Origin: an uncultured Clostridia bacterium
GTDB taxonomy: Bacteria; Bacillota; Clostridia; Oscillospirales; Ruminococcaceae
Reading direction: 5' to 3'
DNA: 64,000 nt
Assembly (NCBI GenBank): GCA_947630555.1
Contig: CANRIA010000007.1
Coordinates: 17,205 to 81,204 of the forward strand
Within the stretch, counting starts at the first letter, position 1. Each line of letters starts with the position of its first letter. A model generated the notes under the pieces. The model had not been told where the DNA came from and made no database searches. It was given only the letters and a program-made list of their open reading frames with translations. Position numbers and translations under genes: made by a program. This document shows positions 44,452-53,426 of the stretch, piece by piece.

Positions 44452-44945
44452 GCGTTGCGGTATTTATCGAGAATACCTTCAACTTCCTTGGTGGTAAGTC
44501 TGCCGTAAACGTCATCGTTTATGGTCATTACCGGGGCAAGACCGCACGCGCCTATGCAGCGGCAGTCCACCAGAGTGAACTTTCCGTCCGCGGTAGTTTC
44601 GCCGCCCTTGATACCGAGCGTCTCGCTGATCTTGTCAAAAATATCTCCGCTGCCCTTAACGTAGCAGGCAGTGCCGAGACATACCGAAATAGTATATTCT
44701 CCCTTAGGATAAAGTGAAAACTGAGAGTAGAACGTTACAACGCCGTATATCTTCTCCATGGAAACATCCATTTCTTCGGCGATGATCTTCTGCACCTCCA
44801 CAGGGAGATAGCCGTATATCTCCTGTGCTTTCTGCAAGACAGGCATCAGCGCGCCCTTGTCGGACTTATGCTCCGCAATGACCTGACGCAGTTTAGCCTC
44901 CTGCTCAGCCGTTCCCTTGAACGGGATAGCTATGTTTTTAGCCAT
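44448..44945 (-). CDS. hydC: Hydrogenase subunit, NuoE-like
   Basis: 165 aa; ATG at 44945 with SD aggaggt (the track start is upstream in the leader). 24-kDa-type subunit with a [2Fe-2S] site formed by CLGTACYVKGS and CRCIGACGLAPV. It conducts electrons between HydB and HydA. First gene of the operon hydC-HATPase-Fd-hydB-hydA. Confidence 0.95.
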   Translation of the reverse strand: MAKNIAIPFKGTAEQEAKLRQVIAEHKSDKGALMPVLQKAQEIYGYLPVEVQKIIAEEMDVSMEKIYGVVTFYSQFSLYPKGEYTISVCLGTACYVKGSGDIFDKISETLGIKGGETTADGKFTLVDCRCIGACGLAPVMTINDDVYGRLTTKEVEGILDKYRNA

Positions 44946-45083
44946 TTCAAAACCTCCTGTAAAATTTATATGCACACATGGCAAACAAAACAGCTTTTGC
45001 GGCGAGTTCCCACCGCACAAGTAATTTTATGCACCGCAGGCAGAAAATGCTGTATTGCCCCTGCTTACGGTCTTACAGTATCT

Positions 45084-45112
45084 ATTATAACATATTCGCT
45101 TTCAAATTGCTA
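45084..45112 (-). promoter_or_regulatory. Likely promoter of the hydrogenase operon
   Basis: -10 TATAAT with a poor -35 (TAGCAA) 17 nt upstream. The ~135-nt leader includes a hairpin (cttgtgcggtg / cgccgcaaaag). The weak -35 would allow an activator, but this is inference. Confidence 0.4.
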
Positions 45113-45243
45113 TAAACATTTCTTACATACAAAGCAAACGTTTTTTGTGCAATTTCGACATCTTTAATAAAAAAGAAAAATTTCTGACTTGATTTTCCGC
45201 TTTTTGCACAAAAGAACTTCCTTAAAATTATATGAAAAACGAC

Positions 45244-45272
45244 TTGAAAATAATGCGGAAAGATGTTATTAT
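45244..45272 (+). promoter_or_regulatory. Promoter of the regulatory operon divergent from hydC
   Basis: TTGAAA, 17-nt spacer, TATTAT. The divergent intergenic region 45021-45330 thus serves both the enzyme and the sensor genes. Confidence 0.5.
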
Positions 45273-45330
45273 AGAAGTATATATTTTTTGATACGTGTAA
45301 ATCTCTAAAAAATGTAAGGAGTTTTTAGTC

Positions 45331-45684
45331 ATGACAATTGCCGATATTCAAAAGCTGCTCGGCGCAGAAGTGCTCTGCGGTGAGGAATTTATTTCAAAGA
45401 ACGTACATACCGCCTGCGGTTCGGACATGATGAGCGACGTTTTAGCATATGTAAAAGACCAGTCGCTTTTGCTGACGGGGCTGTGCAATCCGCAGGTGAT
45501 AAGAACTGCTGAAATGATGGATATAATCTGCATATGCTTTATCAGGGGCAAGCGCCCTTCGGAAGAAGTGCTGGAGCTTGCGCAGGAAAGAGACCTTGTT
45601 GTGCTGGCATCGAACATGAGAATGTTTGAGGCTTGCGGCATACTGTACTCTAACGGTCTCGCAGGGGGTGCGGTGCTTGAGTAA
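45331..45684 (+). CDS. DRTGG domain protein
   Basis: 117 aa single-domain protein (MTIADIQKLLGAEVLCGEEF...VVLASNMRMFEACGILY). The DRTGG fold is found next to CBS and phosphotransacetylase domains and is thought to bind a ligand. A second DRTGG gene lies at 48138. SD aagga. Translationally coupled to the RsbW-like gene (8-nt overlap). Confidence 0.85.
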   Translation: MTIADIQKLLGAEVLCGEEFISKNVHTACGSDMMSDVLAYVKDQSLLLTGLCNPQVIRTAEMMDIICICFIRGKRPSEEVLELAQERDLVVLASNMRMFEACGILYSNGLAGGAVLE

Positions 45685-46096
45685 TCTTGTTTTCAAATAC
45701 ACCATAGACGGCAACGATTTTACTCGTGCAGGGGAGGCTTCGAGCGACACCAAGGGCAAGCTGAAAAGAATGGGTCTGCCGCCCGAGGCTGTGCGCAAGG
45801 TGGCAATCGCTATGTATGAGGGCGAGATAAATATGGTAATACACGCAAACGGCGGCGAGATCACCGTTGAGATAACCCCCACACAGATAATTATGACACT
45901 TGCCGACAACGGACCCGGCATTGCAGATATAGAAAAAGCTATGCAGGCAGGCTGGTCAACGGCATCTGAGAACGTGCGCGCGCTCGGTTTCGGCGCAGGA
46001 ATGGGTCTGCCGAACATGAAAAAATATTCCGATGAAATGACGATAGACACAGTTTTAGGCAAGGGCACGACAGTTACCATGAAAGTAAATATCTGA
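45677..46096 (+). CDS. Anti-sigma-factor-like ATPase (RsbW type)
   Basis: 139 aa; a TTG start at 45677 with SD agggggt is chosen, and the track start 51 nt earlier lies inside the DRTGG gene. HATPase boxes: IAMYEGEINMVIHANGG, LADNGPGIADIEKAM and LGFGAGMGLPNMKKY. These proteins act as anti-sigma or serine-kinase switches. Between DRTGG and the sensor hydrogenase, a role in H2 or redox signalling is inferred. Confidence 0.88.
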   Translation: MSNLVFKYTIDGNDFTRAGEASSDTKGKLKRMGLPPEAVRKVAIAMYEGEINMVIHANGGEITVEITPTQIIMTLADNGPGIADIEKAMQAGWSTASENVRALGFGAGMGLPNMKKYSDEMTIDTVLGKGTTVTMKVNI

Positions 46097-46111
46097 CCTT
46101 GAAAGTTGATA

Positions 46112-46413
46112 ATAAGATAAATCGGAATTTATCTGCTGTGCCTGTTTTTCTTTTGGGGAAAACCTTTCTGAATAAAGGTTGTTCCCCATACCCCTTTCCA
46201 AAGACTTTTATATTGTTTTTTGGCGAGGGGTAATGCCTTTGATAAATCAGCGATAAATTGTAAGTTATCTGTTTTTTAAGAGAACAATTACCCCTCGCCA
46301 AAAAATACAGAAGTTTTAGTGAGGGGGCTTGGGGGAAGACCCTTTTTCAAAAGGGTCTCCCCCAATAGCAAGGCAGATATAGCGGACAAAATTCTGATTT
46401 ATCTTATGAACAC
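46112..46413. repeat. Structured repeat R1, copy c, with outer inverted termini
   Basis: The R1 core (46141-46365, inverted relative to copy a) is nested between ATAAGATAAATCGGAATTT (46112-46130) and the inverse AAATTCTGATTTATCTTAT (46389-46407). The same outer termini flank the AT-rich ORF at 22.5 kb. It lies inside the regulatory gene run between the RsbW-like and HydS-like genes. Confidence 0.7.
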
Positions 46414-46436
46414 TTTTGTATAAAGGGAGTTTAATT

Positions 46437-47711
46437 ATGAGCGAAAAATATACAAATTCCGTGCGGCTCGACCCCGACAAATGCATGGGGTGCATAAACT
46501 GCATAAAACGCTGTCCCACTCAGGCAATAAGGGTGCGCGGAGGAAAGGCGCATATAATTCAGGATTTCTGCATTGACTGCGGCGAATGTATCAGAGTGTG
46601 CCCTCACCATGCAAAAAAGGCTTATTACGATCCGCTCGAAGTGCTTGATAACTACAAATACACCGTGGCTCTTCCTGCGCCGTCATTCTATGCGCAGTTC
46701 AACAACCTTGATGACATAAACATAGTTCTGCGCGCATTGCGTCTCATGGGCTTTGACGACGTTTACGAGGTGTCTGCGGCTGCTGAGATAGTTTCTGAGC
46801 TCTCGCGCGATTACATAAGTAAACACCCCGAAAACGCGCCGTTCATCTCCACCGCCTGCCCCTCTGTGGTAAGGCTGATACAGGTCAGATTTCCAAATCT
46901 TTTGGAACATCTTATTCAGGTGAACGCGCCCGTTGAGATAGCCGCCTCGGAAGCGCGGCGCATAGCGATGGAGAAAACGGGTCTTAACGAGAGCGATATA
47001 GGAATAATTTTCATATCCCCCTGCCCTGCCAAAGTTACGTCCGTCAAAAATCCCCTCGGCTGCGACAAGAGCGCTATAGATGCCGTTATTGCTATAAAAG
47101 ATGTCTACCCCAAAATACTGCCGCTTATGGTGCAGACAGCCAACGAAAGCTCCGAGCTTGCACATTCGGGAAAGATAGGCATAAGCTGGGGCGCATCGGG
47201 CGGAGAGGCAAGCGGTCTGCTGCTTGATAACTATCTTGCTGCCGACGGCATAGAGAACGTTATAAACGTTTTAGAAGATCTTGAAGATCAGAAAATTTCG
47301 CATTTGCAGTTTATAGAGCTCAATGCCTGTTCGGGCGGCTGTGTTGGCGGCGTTTTGCAGGTCGAGAACCCATACGTTGCCAAAAGCAAGCTGAAACAGC
47401 TTAGAAAATATATGCCCATTACCAAAACCCATGTGGGCGAGGCTCTGCCGTGCAACGCGTACATCGAGCAGGCGATAGAATACAAGCCTGTGTTCAACCT
47501 TGGCAAAGACTTCGCCGACGGTTTGAAGAAAATGGAGCAGGTCGAGGAGATATGCTCACGCCTGCCTGGGCTTGACTGCGGCTCATGCGGCGCGCCCACC
47601 TGCAAAGCCCTTGCAGAGGACGTGGTGCGCGGTCTTGCGAACGAGAAAGACTGCGTTCACCTGCTGAGGGAATACATTCACAAAATGGCAAGCGACCTCA
47701 ATGGTATATAA
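46437..47711 (+). CDS. HydS-like sensory [FeFe] hydrogenase
   Basis: 424 aa; ATG at 46437 with SD aaagggag. Two N-terminal [4Fe-4S] sites (CMGCINCIKRCP, CIDCGECIRVCP), an H-cluster domain in which the motifs are altered (STACPSVVRL, ISPCPAKVTS, ELNACSGGCVGG), and a C-terminal Fes domain (DCGSCGAPTCKALAEDVV). The four cysteines expected for the H-cluster cubane are kept, but the usual PGW and proton-relay Cys are absent. Known sensory hydrogenases have such changes. No PAS domain is present. Likely H2/redox sensor. Confidence 0.88.
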   Translation: MSEKYTNSVRLDPDKCMGCINCIKRCPTQAIRVRGGKAHIIQDFCIDCGECIRVCPHHAKKAYYDPLEVLDNYKYTVALPAPSFYAQFNNLDDINIVLRALRLMGFDDVYEVSAAAEIVSELSRDYISKHPENAPFISTACPSVVRLIQVRFPNLLEHLIQVNAPVEIAASEARRIAMEKTGLNESDIGIIFISPCPAKVTSVKNPLGCDKSAIDAVIAIKDVYPKILPLMVQTANESSELAHSGKIGISWGASGGEASGLLLDNYLAADGIENVINVLEDLEDQKISHLQFIELNACSGGCVGGVLQVENPYVAKSKLKQLRKYMPITKTHVGEALPCNAYIEQAIEYKPVFNLGKDFADGLKKMEQVEEICSRLPGLDCGSCGAPTCKALAEDVVRGLANEKDCVHLLREYIHKMASDLNGI

Positions 47712-47743
47712 AATTTGCGCTGTCGCGCAAGCCTGCGGAGCAG

Positions 47744-47812
47744 AATCAGTGAATAGTGAATAACGAATAATGAATAGTGAATAGTTAAGGTGCGGCTTAC
47801 GCCGCGTATCTT
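47744..47812. repeat. gtgaatagt-type repeat, copy 1
   Basis: GTGAATAGTGAATAACGAATAATG... followed by ttaaggtgcggcttacgccgcg, adjoining R3b. An inverted copy lies at 54069-54128 next to R3d. Confidence 0.65.
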
Positions 47813-48040
47813 AAAATCTTGTCAAGAAACTAAAAGTTTTCGGTCAAGCCTTTTTCAAAAGGCTTGCGGGGTGTGGGGCAGAGCCCCACAAAACACAACG
47901 TGCGCTCCGAAAAAGGTGAATTTAAAAACAGTCCGGTGGACTGTTTTTAAAGAGGAAAATCCCTGCAAGAGAGGGATTTTCCTATGAAAAGACCTTAGCT
48001 TTTTACCTGCGCACGCTTGCGTGCGCAATAGCATTATGAA
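47811..48040. repeat. R3 repeat, copy b (one end only)
   Basis: Left terminus cttgtcaagaaactaaaagt...ggcttgcgggg plus the AAAACAGTCCGGTGGACTGTTTT and gcgcacgcttgcgtgcgc modules. The opposite terminus is missing, so this is a partial copy. The gap 47712-48137 holds no gene. Confidence 0.7.
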
Positions 48041-48137
48041 AAGTTTACGCTGCTCCGCAGGCTGCGCGTAAGCGCAAATAATATTACAACCCCCACTTTT
48101 GTATAAAGTGAAAAATCCAATACAAAAAGGTGATAAT

Positions 48138-48473
48138 ATGACAGTAAACGAACTTATAGAAAAAACAGGCTACCGTCCGCTTAACGTTTCCTCGGGCTAC
48201 AGAGAGATAAGCGGCATTTACAACTGCGACCTTATGAGCGTGGTAATGTCCAAAGGCTTTGCAGGCGCGGCATGGGTAACTATAATGGCGAACATAAACG
48301 CCGTGGCAGTCGCGGCGCTTACAGACATGGCTGTTATAGTGCTCTCCGAGGGCGCGGCTCTTGACAGCGTTATGGTCGAGAAAGCCAAAATTCAAGACAT
48401 AAACGTCGTGCAGTCTGACAAGCCTATCTTTGAGACCTCGCTCGAGATCTACGAGCTTATGCAAAATGCTTAG
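48138..48473 (+). CDS. DRTGG domain protein, second copy
   Basis: 111 aa; ATG at 48138 with SD aaggtgat. MTVNELIEKTGYRPLNVSSG and the alpha/beta stretch KAKIQDINVVQSDKPIFETS match single DRTGG proteins. It is related to the 45331 protein only distantly. Overlaps the PHP gene by 8 nt. Confidence 0.85.
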   Translation: MTVNELIEKTGYRPLNVSSGYREISGIYNCDLMSVVMSKGFAGAAWVTIMANINAVAVAALTDMAVIVLSEGAALDSVMVEKAKIQDINVVQSDKPIFETSLEIYELMQNA

Positions 48474-49197
48474 TCTTTCGTATGACCTGCATATACATTC
48501 CTGCCTTTCACCCTGCGGCGACAACGAAAGCACCCCTGCAAACATCGTCGGCATGGCGTATGTAAAAGGGCTTGATGTTATCGCGCTTTCGGATCACAAT
48601 TCCTCCAAAAACTGCGTGGCGGCAAAGGAAGTCGCCGATGCATACGGTGTTACGCTGATATGCGCTATGGAACTTACCACCAGCGAGGAATGTCATGTGC
48701 TTATGCTTATGCCCTCTCTTGAAAAGGCTCTGGAGCTTGACGAGTATGTGCACCAAAGAATAATGCCTATACAGAACAGCCCCGAGCTTTTCGGCGAACA
48801 GCTTATAAAAAACAGTGACGACGAGACAGTCGGCATTGAAGACACCCTGCTTATCAGCGCGACCAGCATCTCCTTTTCGCAGGCTTTCCCACTGGCGGAG
48901 AGCTTCGGAGGGGTGGCTTTGCCTGCGCACGTTGATAAATCTACAACTTCGGTAATATCAAACTTGGGTTTCATACCGCCCGACAGCACCTTTAAAAGCT
49001 TTGAGATGAAAAACATCTCGCGGCTGGAGGAGTTCAGAAACGGCTATCCCTATCTGCAAAACTGCAAGGCTATCACAAATTCCGATGCCCACTATTTGCA
49101 GGATATAAACGAGCCTGTGAATTTCCTGCACGCCGAAGAAAAGTCTGCCGCAGCTGTTATAGAGGCGCTTAAACACCCGAATATTTTGCAAGATTAG
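48466..49197 (+). CDS. PHP domain metal-dependent phosphoesterase
   Basis: 243 aa; ATG at 48466 inside the DRTGG 3' end. Metal-ligand motifs DLHIHSCLSPCGDN, ALSDHNSS, a middle His (LPAHVDKS) and NSDAHYLQD identify a PHP phosphoesterase. It acts on an unknown phosphorylated molecule. It closes the DRTGG-RsbW-HydS-DRTGG-PHP run, an association also known in other hydrogenase-bearing Clostridia. Confidence 0.9.
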   Translation: MLSLSYDLHIHSCLSPCGDNESTPANIVGMAYVKGLDVIALSDHNSSKNCVAAKEVADAYGVTLICAMELTTSEECHVLMLMPSLEKALELDEYVHQRIMPIQNSPELFGEQLIKNSDDETVGIEDTLLISATSISFSQAFPLAESFGGVALPAHVDKSTTSVISNLGFIPPDSTFKSFEMKNISRLEEFRNGYPYLQNCKAITNSDAHYLQDINEPVNFLHAEEKSAAAVIEALKHPNILQD

Positions 49198-49200
49198 CAT

Positions 49201-50109
49201 ATGAAAGCATTTGTTTCTTTTCTTAAAAAAGTATTTTGCCTGCCGCCCGTGCCTACACTTATCGCGGCTGTAATAGGCTTTGGCTCTATACTTTGCGTGG
49301 CGATATTTCATATACATCAGCCCGTGATATGCTATTTTGCATATTTTGCCTCGGCGTATGCTCTTACGGTTTCTATAACAGGTTTTAAGTATTTGACCGC
49401 AGTTTTCGTCAGCCTGAAAAATCATATAAACAACAGCGCGCCTGTAAAGAAATTTCGCTCAACAAAGATAGGTCAGCGATATTTTTCAGATGTTCGTTTC
49501 CGCACGGGCGTATCTCTGTATCAGGGCTTTTTTGTAAGTATTCTGTACATAGCCGTAAAGCTGTTTTCGGGCATATACTACCGCTCGGAGTGGTTTGTCG
49601 CGCTGGCGGTGTATTATATTTTGCTTGCTGTAATAAGGCTTATGGTGATACGCCGCATATCAAACAGCGACATTATAGCCGAAATAAAGCGCTACCGCCT
49701 TTGCGGAATAATGCTGCTTTTGATAAATCAGGCTTTGGCAGGTGTGGTTATTCTGATAGTACACCGCGGCAACGGCTTTGTCTACCCCGGCGTGCTTATA
49801 TACGCAATGGCATTTTATTCGTTCTATATGGTGATAACGTCAGTCATAAATATAGTAAAATTCCGCAGGCACAAAAGCCCTCTGCTTTCTGCCGCAAAGG
49901 CAATAAACTTAGTTTCCGCGCTGGTGTCTATACTTTCTCTTACGACTGCCATGCTTACGCAGTTTGGCGGTAACGACAGCGCAGACTTCAACAAAGCAAT
50001 GACAAAAGCGGTCGGCGGCGGAGTGTGCACGATAGTAATTTTAATGGCGGTGTTTATGATAGTCCGCGCGAACGCTATGATGAAAAGTATTAAAAAGCAA
50101 GAAGGGTAA
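49201..50109 (+). CDS. Polytopic membrane protein of unknown function
   Basis: 302 aa with eight or so hydrophobic segments and short basic loops (VSLKNHINNSAPVKKFRSTKI, IKRYRLCG). It starts 3 nt after the PHP stop with no clear SD, so translation may depend on coupling. I do not recognise the family. Its link to the hydrogenase regulators is positional only. Confidence 0.75.
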   Translation: MKAFVSFLKKVFCLPPVPTLIAAVIGFGSILCVAIFHIHQPVICYFAYFASAYALTVSITGFKYLTAVFVSLKNHINNSAPVKKFRSTKIGQRYFSDVRFRTGVSLYQGFFVSILYIAVKLFSGIYYRSEWFVALAVYYILLAVIRLMVIRRISNSDIIAEIKRYRLCGIMLLLINQALAGVVILIVHRGNGFVYPGVLIYAMAFYSFYMVITSVINIVKFRRHKSPLLSAAKAINLVSALVSILSLTTAMLTQFGGNDSADFNKAMTKAVGGGVCTIVILMAVFMIVRANAMMKSIKKQEG

Positions 50110-50164
50110 GTTTTTTGTTGCGCTTCCGCGCGCGCATGGAGCGCACACGTTGAACGCCTGCACG

Positions 50165-50832
50165 CAAAAGTTTTAAGTCTTGTCAAGAAAATAAAAGTTT
50201 TCGGTCAAGCCTTTTTCAAAAGGCTTGCAGGGGTACGGGGGCGGCGCCCCCGAAAACACAGCGTGCGCTCCGAAAAAGGTGAATTTAAAAACAGTCCGGT
50301 GGACTGTTTTTAAAGAGGAAAATCCCTGCAAGAGAGGGATTTTCCTTTGAGAATACCCGACTATTTTGCCTGCGCGCGCTTGCGTGCGCAACATCTTCAT
50401 GGAAAGCCCCTGTTTTTTGGCTTTTCCGTACTGCGATTTATTCGATTTTTGAGAAATATTATATACCCCCCTGTCCACTTGCCGCCTAAAGAGAACTCTG
50501 GAAGAATATTCTGCCAGTAGTTTCTTCTTAGGGCGGTGTGTGGAGGGAATATTCTATAGTTTTGTGTTTAAGAATTTTTCATATTGTACGGCGTTCCATG
50601 ATGGAACGCGGAAAAATAGCTATGCGCTACAACTAGGGAACGCCCTCTCTTGCAGGGCGTTCCCTCTTGAAAAACAGTCCACCGGACTGTTTTTCAATTC
50701 ACCCTTTGCGGAGCGCACGTTGTGTTTTGTGGGGCTCTGCCGGCGGTCGCTTGCGAACGCTACGACCCATGCAAGCCTTTTGAAAAAGGCTTGACCGAAA
50801 ACTTTCCCTTTCTTGACATGGTTTAATACTTT
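50165..50832. repeat. R3 repeat, copy c
   Basis: Both termini present: ttttaagtcttgtcaagaaaataaaag... at the left and its inverse (...ctttcccttt cttgacatg) at the right. Internal modules AAAACAGTCCGGTGGACTGTTTT (twice), gaggaaaatccctgcaagagagggattttcc, and gaagaatattctgccag, the last also found in copy a. The gap 50110-50967 holds no gene. Confidence 0.75.
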
Positions 50833-50967
50833 TGTGTACTGTGTGGCGTTGAACGCGCTCCTGCGCCGCGCGTAAGCGCAATCAACACTTTAATTTAACC
50901 ACAAAAGAATATTCCACAGCAATAGCGCATACCATAAAGCAGAGAATTTTTTAAGGAGCTTTACGGT

Positions 50968-51441
50968 ATGCGTTTTGTTGATAAGATAAAATACGCCGCT
51001 GTGGCATTATTAGCTTCAGGCGGCACCCTCGCTTTGTCAGCCCTTGCGACCATGAACAGCAGCAAGGTCTACGAGCAGATAAAAAAGCCGTTTTTCGCGC
51101 CCCCGGGCAAGGTCTTCCCTATCGTCTGGGGAATACTTTTCCTGCTTATGGCGGTGTCTTCCTACATCGTCTTAAAGGGCGGCGCGCCCAACCGCAAAAA
51201 GGCACTGCTCACCTATTTTGCACATCTGCCAGTGAACTTTCTGTGGGGCGTCATATTTTTCGATATGCAAAATTTTGCGCTGTCGTTTTTGTGGATATTG
51301 CTCTTGCTTGCGTGGGTGATATGCTTTGCGCGTGAGTTTTACAAAGCCGACAAACTCGCAGGGCTTCTGCAAGTGCCTTATGCAGTGTGGGTCGCTTTTG
51401 CAGCCGTTCTTAACGCCGCCGTGTGGATATTAAACCGCTAG
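50968..51441 (+). CDS. tspO: TspO/MBR family protein
   Basis: 157 aa with five membrane helices. FFAPPGKVFPIVWGILFLLMAVSSYIV and the late NAAVWILNR are diagnostic. TspO binds porphyrins or other ligands; its role in bacteria is stress-related and not settled. SD aaggagc. Its last 12 nt overlap the stop of the convergent ATPase gene. Confidence 0.93.
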   Translation: MRFVDKIKYAAVALLASGGTLALSALATMNSSKVYEQIKKPFFAPPGKVFPIVWGILFLLMAVSSYIVLKGGAPNRKKALLTYFAHLPVNFLWGVIFFDMQNFALSFLWILLLLAWVICFAREFYKADKLAGLLQVPYAVWVAFAAVLNAAVWILNR

Positions 51442-52500
51442 TTTTTCATCAATAAGCCTGCACAGCTTTTCGGCGGTGTCGTCAACAGACGAAAAATCCA
51501 TAGCCGCAATGTAGTATTTTTCTATCTCGTCATGAACTTTTTTAGCCTCTGTAAGCGTCTGCGCAGTTTCTTCAAGAAGCTTTGCGCAGGCATTTTTGTT
51601 CATTTTAAGGCGAGCCTTTTTAACAGCCATCTCGTTTTTGTCATAAAACCTCATCACGTTTATCTTCGCGGCGTTTTCGTTTTCGTAACCGTTCATCGGC
51701 GAGGATAGCGCGAACGCCATGCCAAGCTCTTTTATTATCACAAATTCGTAAACGCTTTGCGTGAACATATTGCTCTTGCTTATCATAACGTCATAGCCCT
51801 TGCGCATAGCCTCGTCAGCTATTTTCTTTAAGAATATATCCCCTGCCGCGTAGTAGTCGTCTTTCACTATAAATACTTTTTCAATGCCTTCAAGCGTTTC
51901 GGTCTGTGTCATGTATCCTTTCGGCGATATAGCAGAAAGCAGCGAAAACTCAGCCTTGCCGCGTGCAGAGCATTTTTTCGCAAACAGTTTAGCGGCGGTC
52001 TTTTCCGCAAGCGCTTCTATCCTGTCGGCAGCCGCATCACCCTGCGCCGAAAAATATGTATCGTCAAAAAGCTTAGTCATTGCTGCCACATAGCTTTTCA
52101 CGGTGTTCATATAGCCGCGATGCTTGAGCGTTACGCCGATAATATCGCTCGTGTGCTCTCTCAGTATCTCTCCGTTCCAGTGGTCGCCAAGATTCACTAT
52201 CATCTGCTTTACCGCAGGGAACTCGGGGTCAAACGTGTGCGGTGCTGTGCCGTCTACCACCAGCGCGTTCGCCTTTTTTACATACACAGCATCTAAGCTT
52301 TCGGGGTCTGACGAGCAGCAGTATGTTACTATGTCGCTCGCGCCCTCAAACTCTGCCGCTATCTTCTTCATCAGCGAGGATTTTCCCGTTCCTGCGCCGC
52401 CTTTGAGTATGTAAGTGTACACGCCGTCAGAAGATATAAGTTTGTGAAAATCGCTGCGGAAGCCCTCCTCAGCCATTGAGCCTAAAAAATATTTTTCCAT
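51430..52500 (-). CDS. P-loop ATPase of unknown role (PRK06851-like)
   Basis: 356 aa. Walker A is ILKGGAGTGKSSLMKKI; the rest follows the conserved clostridial ATPase family recognised by TYCCSSDPESLDAV, VVDGTAPHTFDPEFP and SALSP-like segments. Members are often found in spore-formers; biological role unknown. The 40-aa Cys-rich gene lies upstream on the same strand. SD aggggg is 8 nt upstream of ATG. Confidence 0.88.
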   Translation of the reverse strand: MEKYFLGSMAEEGFRSDFHKLISSDGVYTYILKGGAGTGKSSLMKKIAAEFEGASDIVTYCCSSDPESLDAVYVKKANALVVDGTAPHTFDPEFPAVKQMIVNLGDHWNGEILREHTSDIIGVTLKHRGYMNTVKSYVAAMTKLFDDTYFSAQGDAAADRIEALAEKTAAKLFAKKCSARGKAEFSLLSAISPKGYMTQTETLEGIEKVFIVKDDYYAAGDIFLKKIADEAMRKGYDVMISKSNMFTQSVYEFVIIKELGMAFALSSPMNGYENENAAKINVMRFYDKNEMAVKKARLKMNKNACAKLLEETAQTLTEAKKVHDEIEKYYIAAMDFSSVDDTAEKLCRLIDEKLAV

Positions 52501-52562
52501 AAATATCCCCCTTTTTGATTTGCTCAGTCTATTTTATGAAAAAATATCTCCGACTGCCACTT

Positions 52563-52685
52563 TTACTTCTTCACAAAAAACGCGCACCGCTCGTCGCCGC
52601 TTATGTTCGCAGCCCTTACATCTTCCAGCGTGCATGCGCCCTCTTTCTGATACATACATTCTTCAAGACAGCTTATCATCGTCAT
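52563..52685 (-). CDS. Small Cys-containing protein
   Basis: 40 aa, MTMISCLEECMYQKEGACTL-EDVRAANISGDERCAFFVKK, too short for the track. SD aaagggtg lies 7 nt before the ATG. The Cys pattern (CX3C, X7, C, C) resembles small clostridial proteins often annotated as hypothetical or wrongly as dehydratases. Probably a metal-binding peptide; the function is unknown. Confidence 0.6.
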   Translation of the reverse strand: MTMISCLEECMYQKEGACTLEDVRAANISGDERCAFFVKK

Positions 52686-52801
52686 ACATATCACCCTTTC
52701 AATATGTATACTGCCGCTGCCTCGCCGCTTTTATACATGCGCTGACAAAAAACACATCTTCGGCATAGAATAAAAAAGATATTCTCAAACGGAGGTGTGA
52801 T

Positions 52802-53425
52802 ATGTCTATAATAGAAATAATGCTGATGGCGCTTGCAAGCTGTTTTGATGCCATGTCGGTTTCGGTAAGCTACCGCATTTCGGGCATAGGTTTTCCGCTG
52901 CGGTGCGTAATGACCATGACATTTATACACGGGCTGGGCATGGCGTTCGCTCTTTTTCTTGCAGATGCCGTTTTGCCTTTCTCGCCGCAGACCTGCATAA
53001 AGCTGGGCGCGGTGCTTATACTTATGTTTGGCATAACAGGAATTTTAAAACCCATACTCTCGCGCATTGACCGCAAACAAGGCGGCAAGCTTAGTAAAAG
53101 CAGCCGTGCCATGGCGCTGCTCATTGACGAAACTACAGCGGATACCGATAATTCAAGATCTCTTTCTGTAAAAGAATGTATACCGCTCTCACTCGCGGTC
53201 GCATCAGATGCCATGGTGGTGGGTATATGCACGGGGCCATCGCTGAGCACAGGCGGCAAGATATTTACTTCGTCCGCCACTTTTGTGGTATGTCTTATAC
53301 TTGTACTTATCGGCAGGAATTTGGGCACGCAAATAAACAGGCGGCTGGGCGGCAAGTTTGACCTCAGCTTCATACAAGGCGGTTTTCTGCTGCTTCTGGG
53401 GCTGTATATGCTTATCTTCAAATAA
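52802..53425 (+). CDS. MntP/YtaF family membrane protein
   Basis: 207 aa with six predicted helices in two related halves (MLMALASCFDAMSVSVSYRISG and LSLAVASDAMVVGICTG). The Asp residues in both (CFDAMSV, ASDAMVV) are the metal-pathway positions of manganese exporters. A charged loop (SRIDRKQGGKLSKSSRA) separates them. Close to sporulation YtaF-type proteins as well; substrate is probably a divalent metal. SD ggaggtg. Confidence 0.85.
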   Translation: MSIIEIMLMALASCFDAMSVSVSYRISGIGFPLRCVMTMTFIHGLGMAFALFLADAVLPFSPQTCIKLGAVLILMFGITGILKPILSRIDRKQGGKLSKSSRAMALLIDETTADTDNSRSLSVKECIPLSLAVASDAMVVGICTGPSLSTGGKIFTSSATFVVCLILVLIGRNLGTQINRRLGGKFDLSFIQGGFLLLLGLYMLIFK

Positions 53426-53426
53426 C

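Noticed and set aside
47790-47987. ORF MRLTPRILKSCQETKSFRSSLFQ in R3b
   Set aside because: The same CQE-KSFR-SLFQK frame appears in several R3 copies (for example 34146, 50699) because the terminus is repeated; no gene-like conservation.
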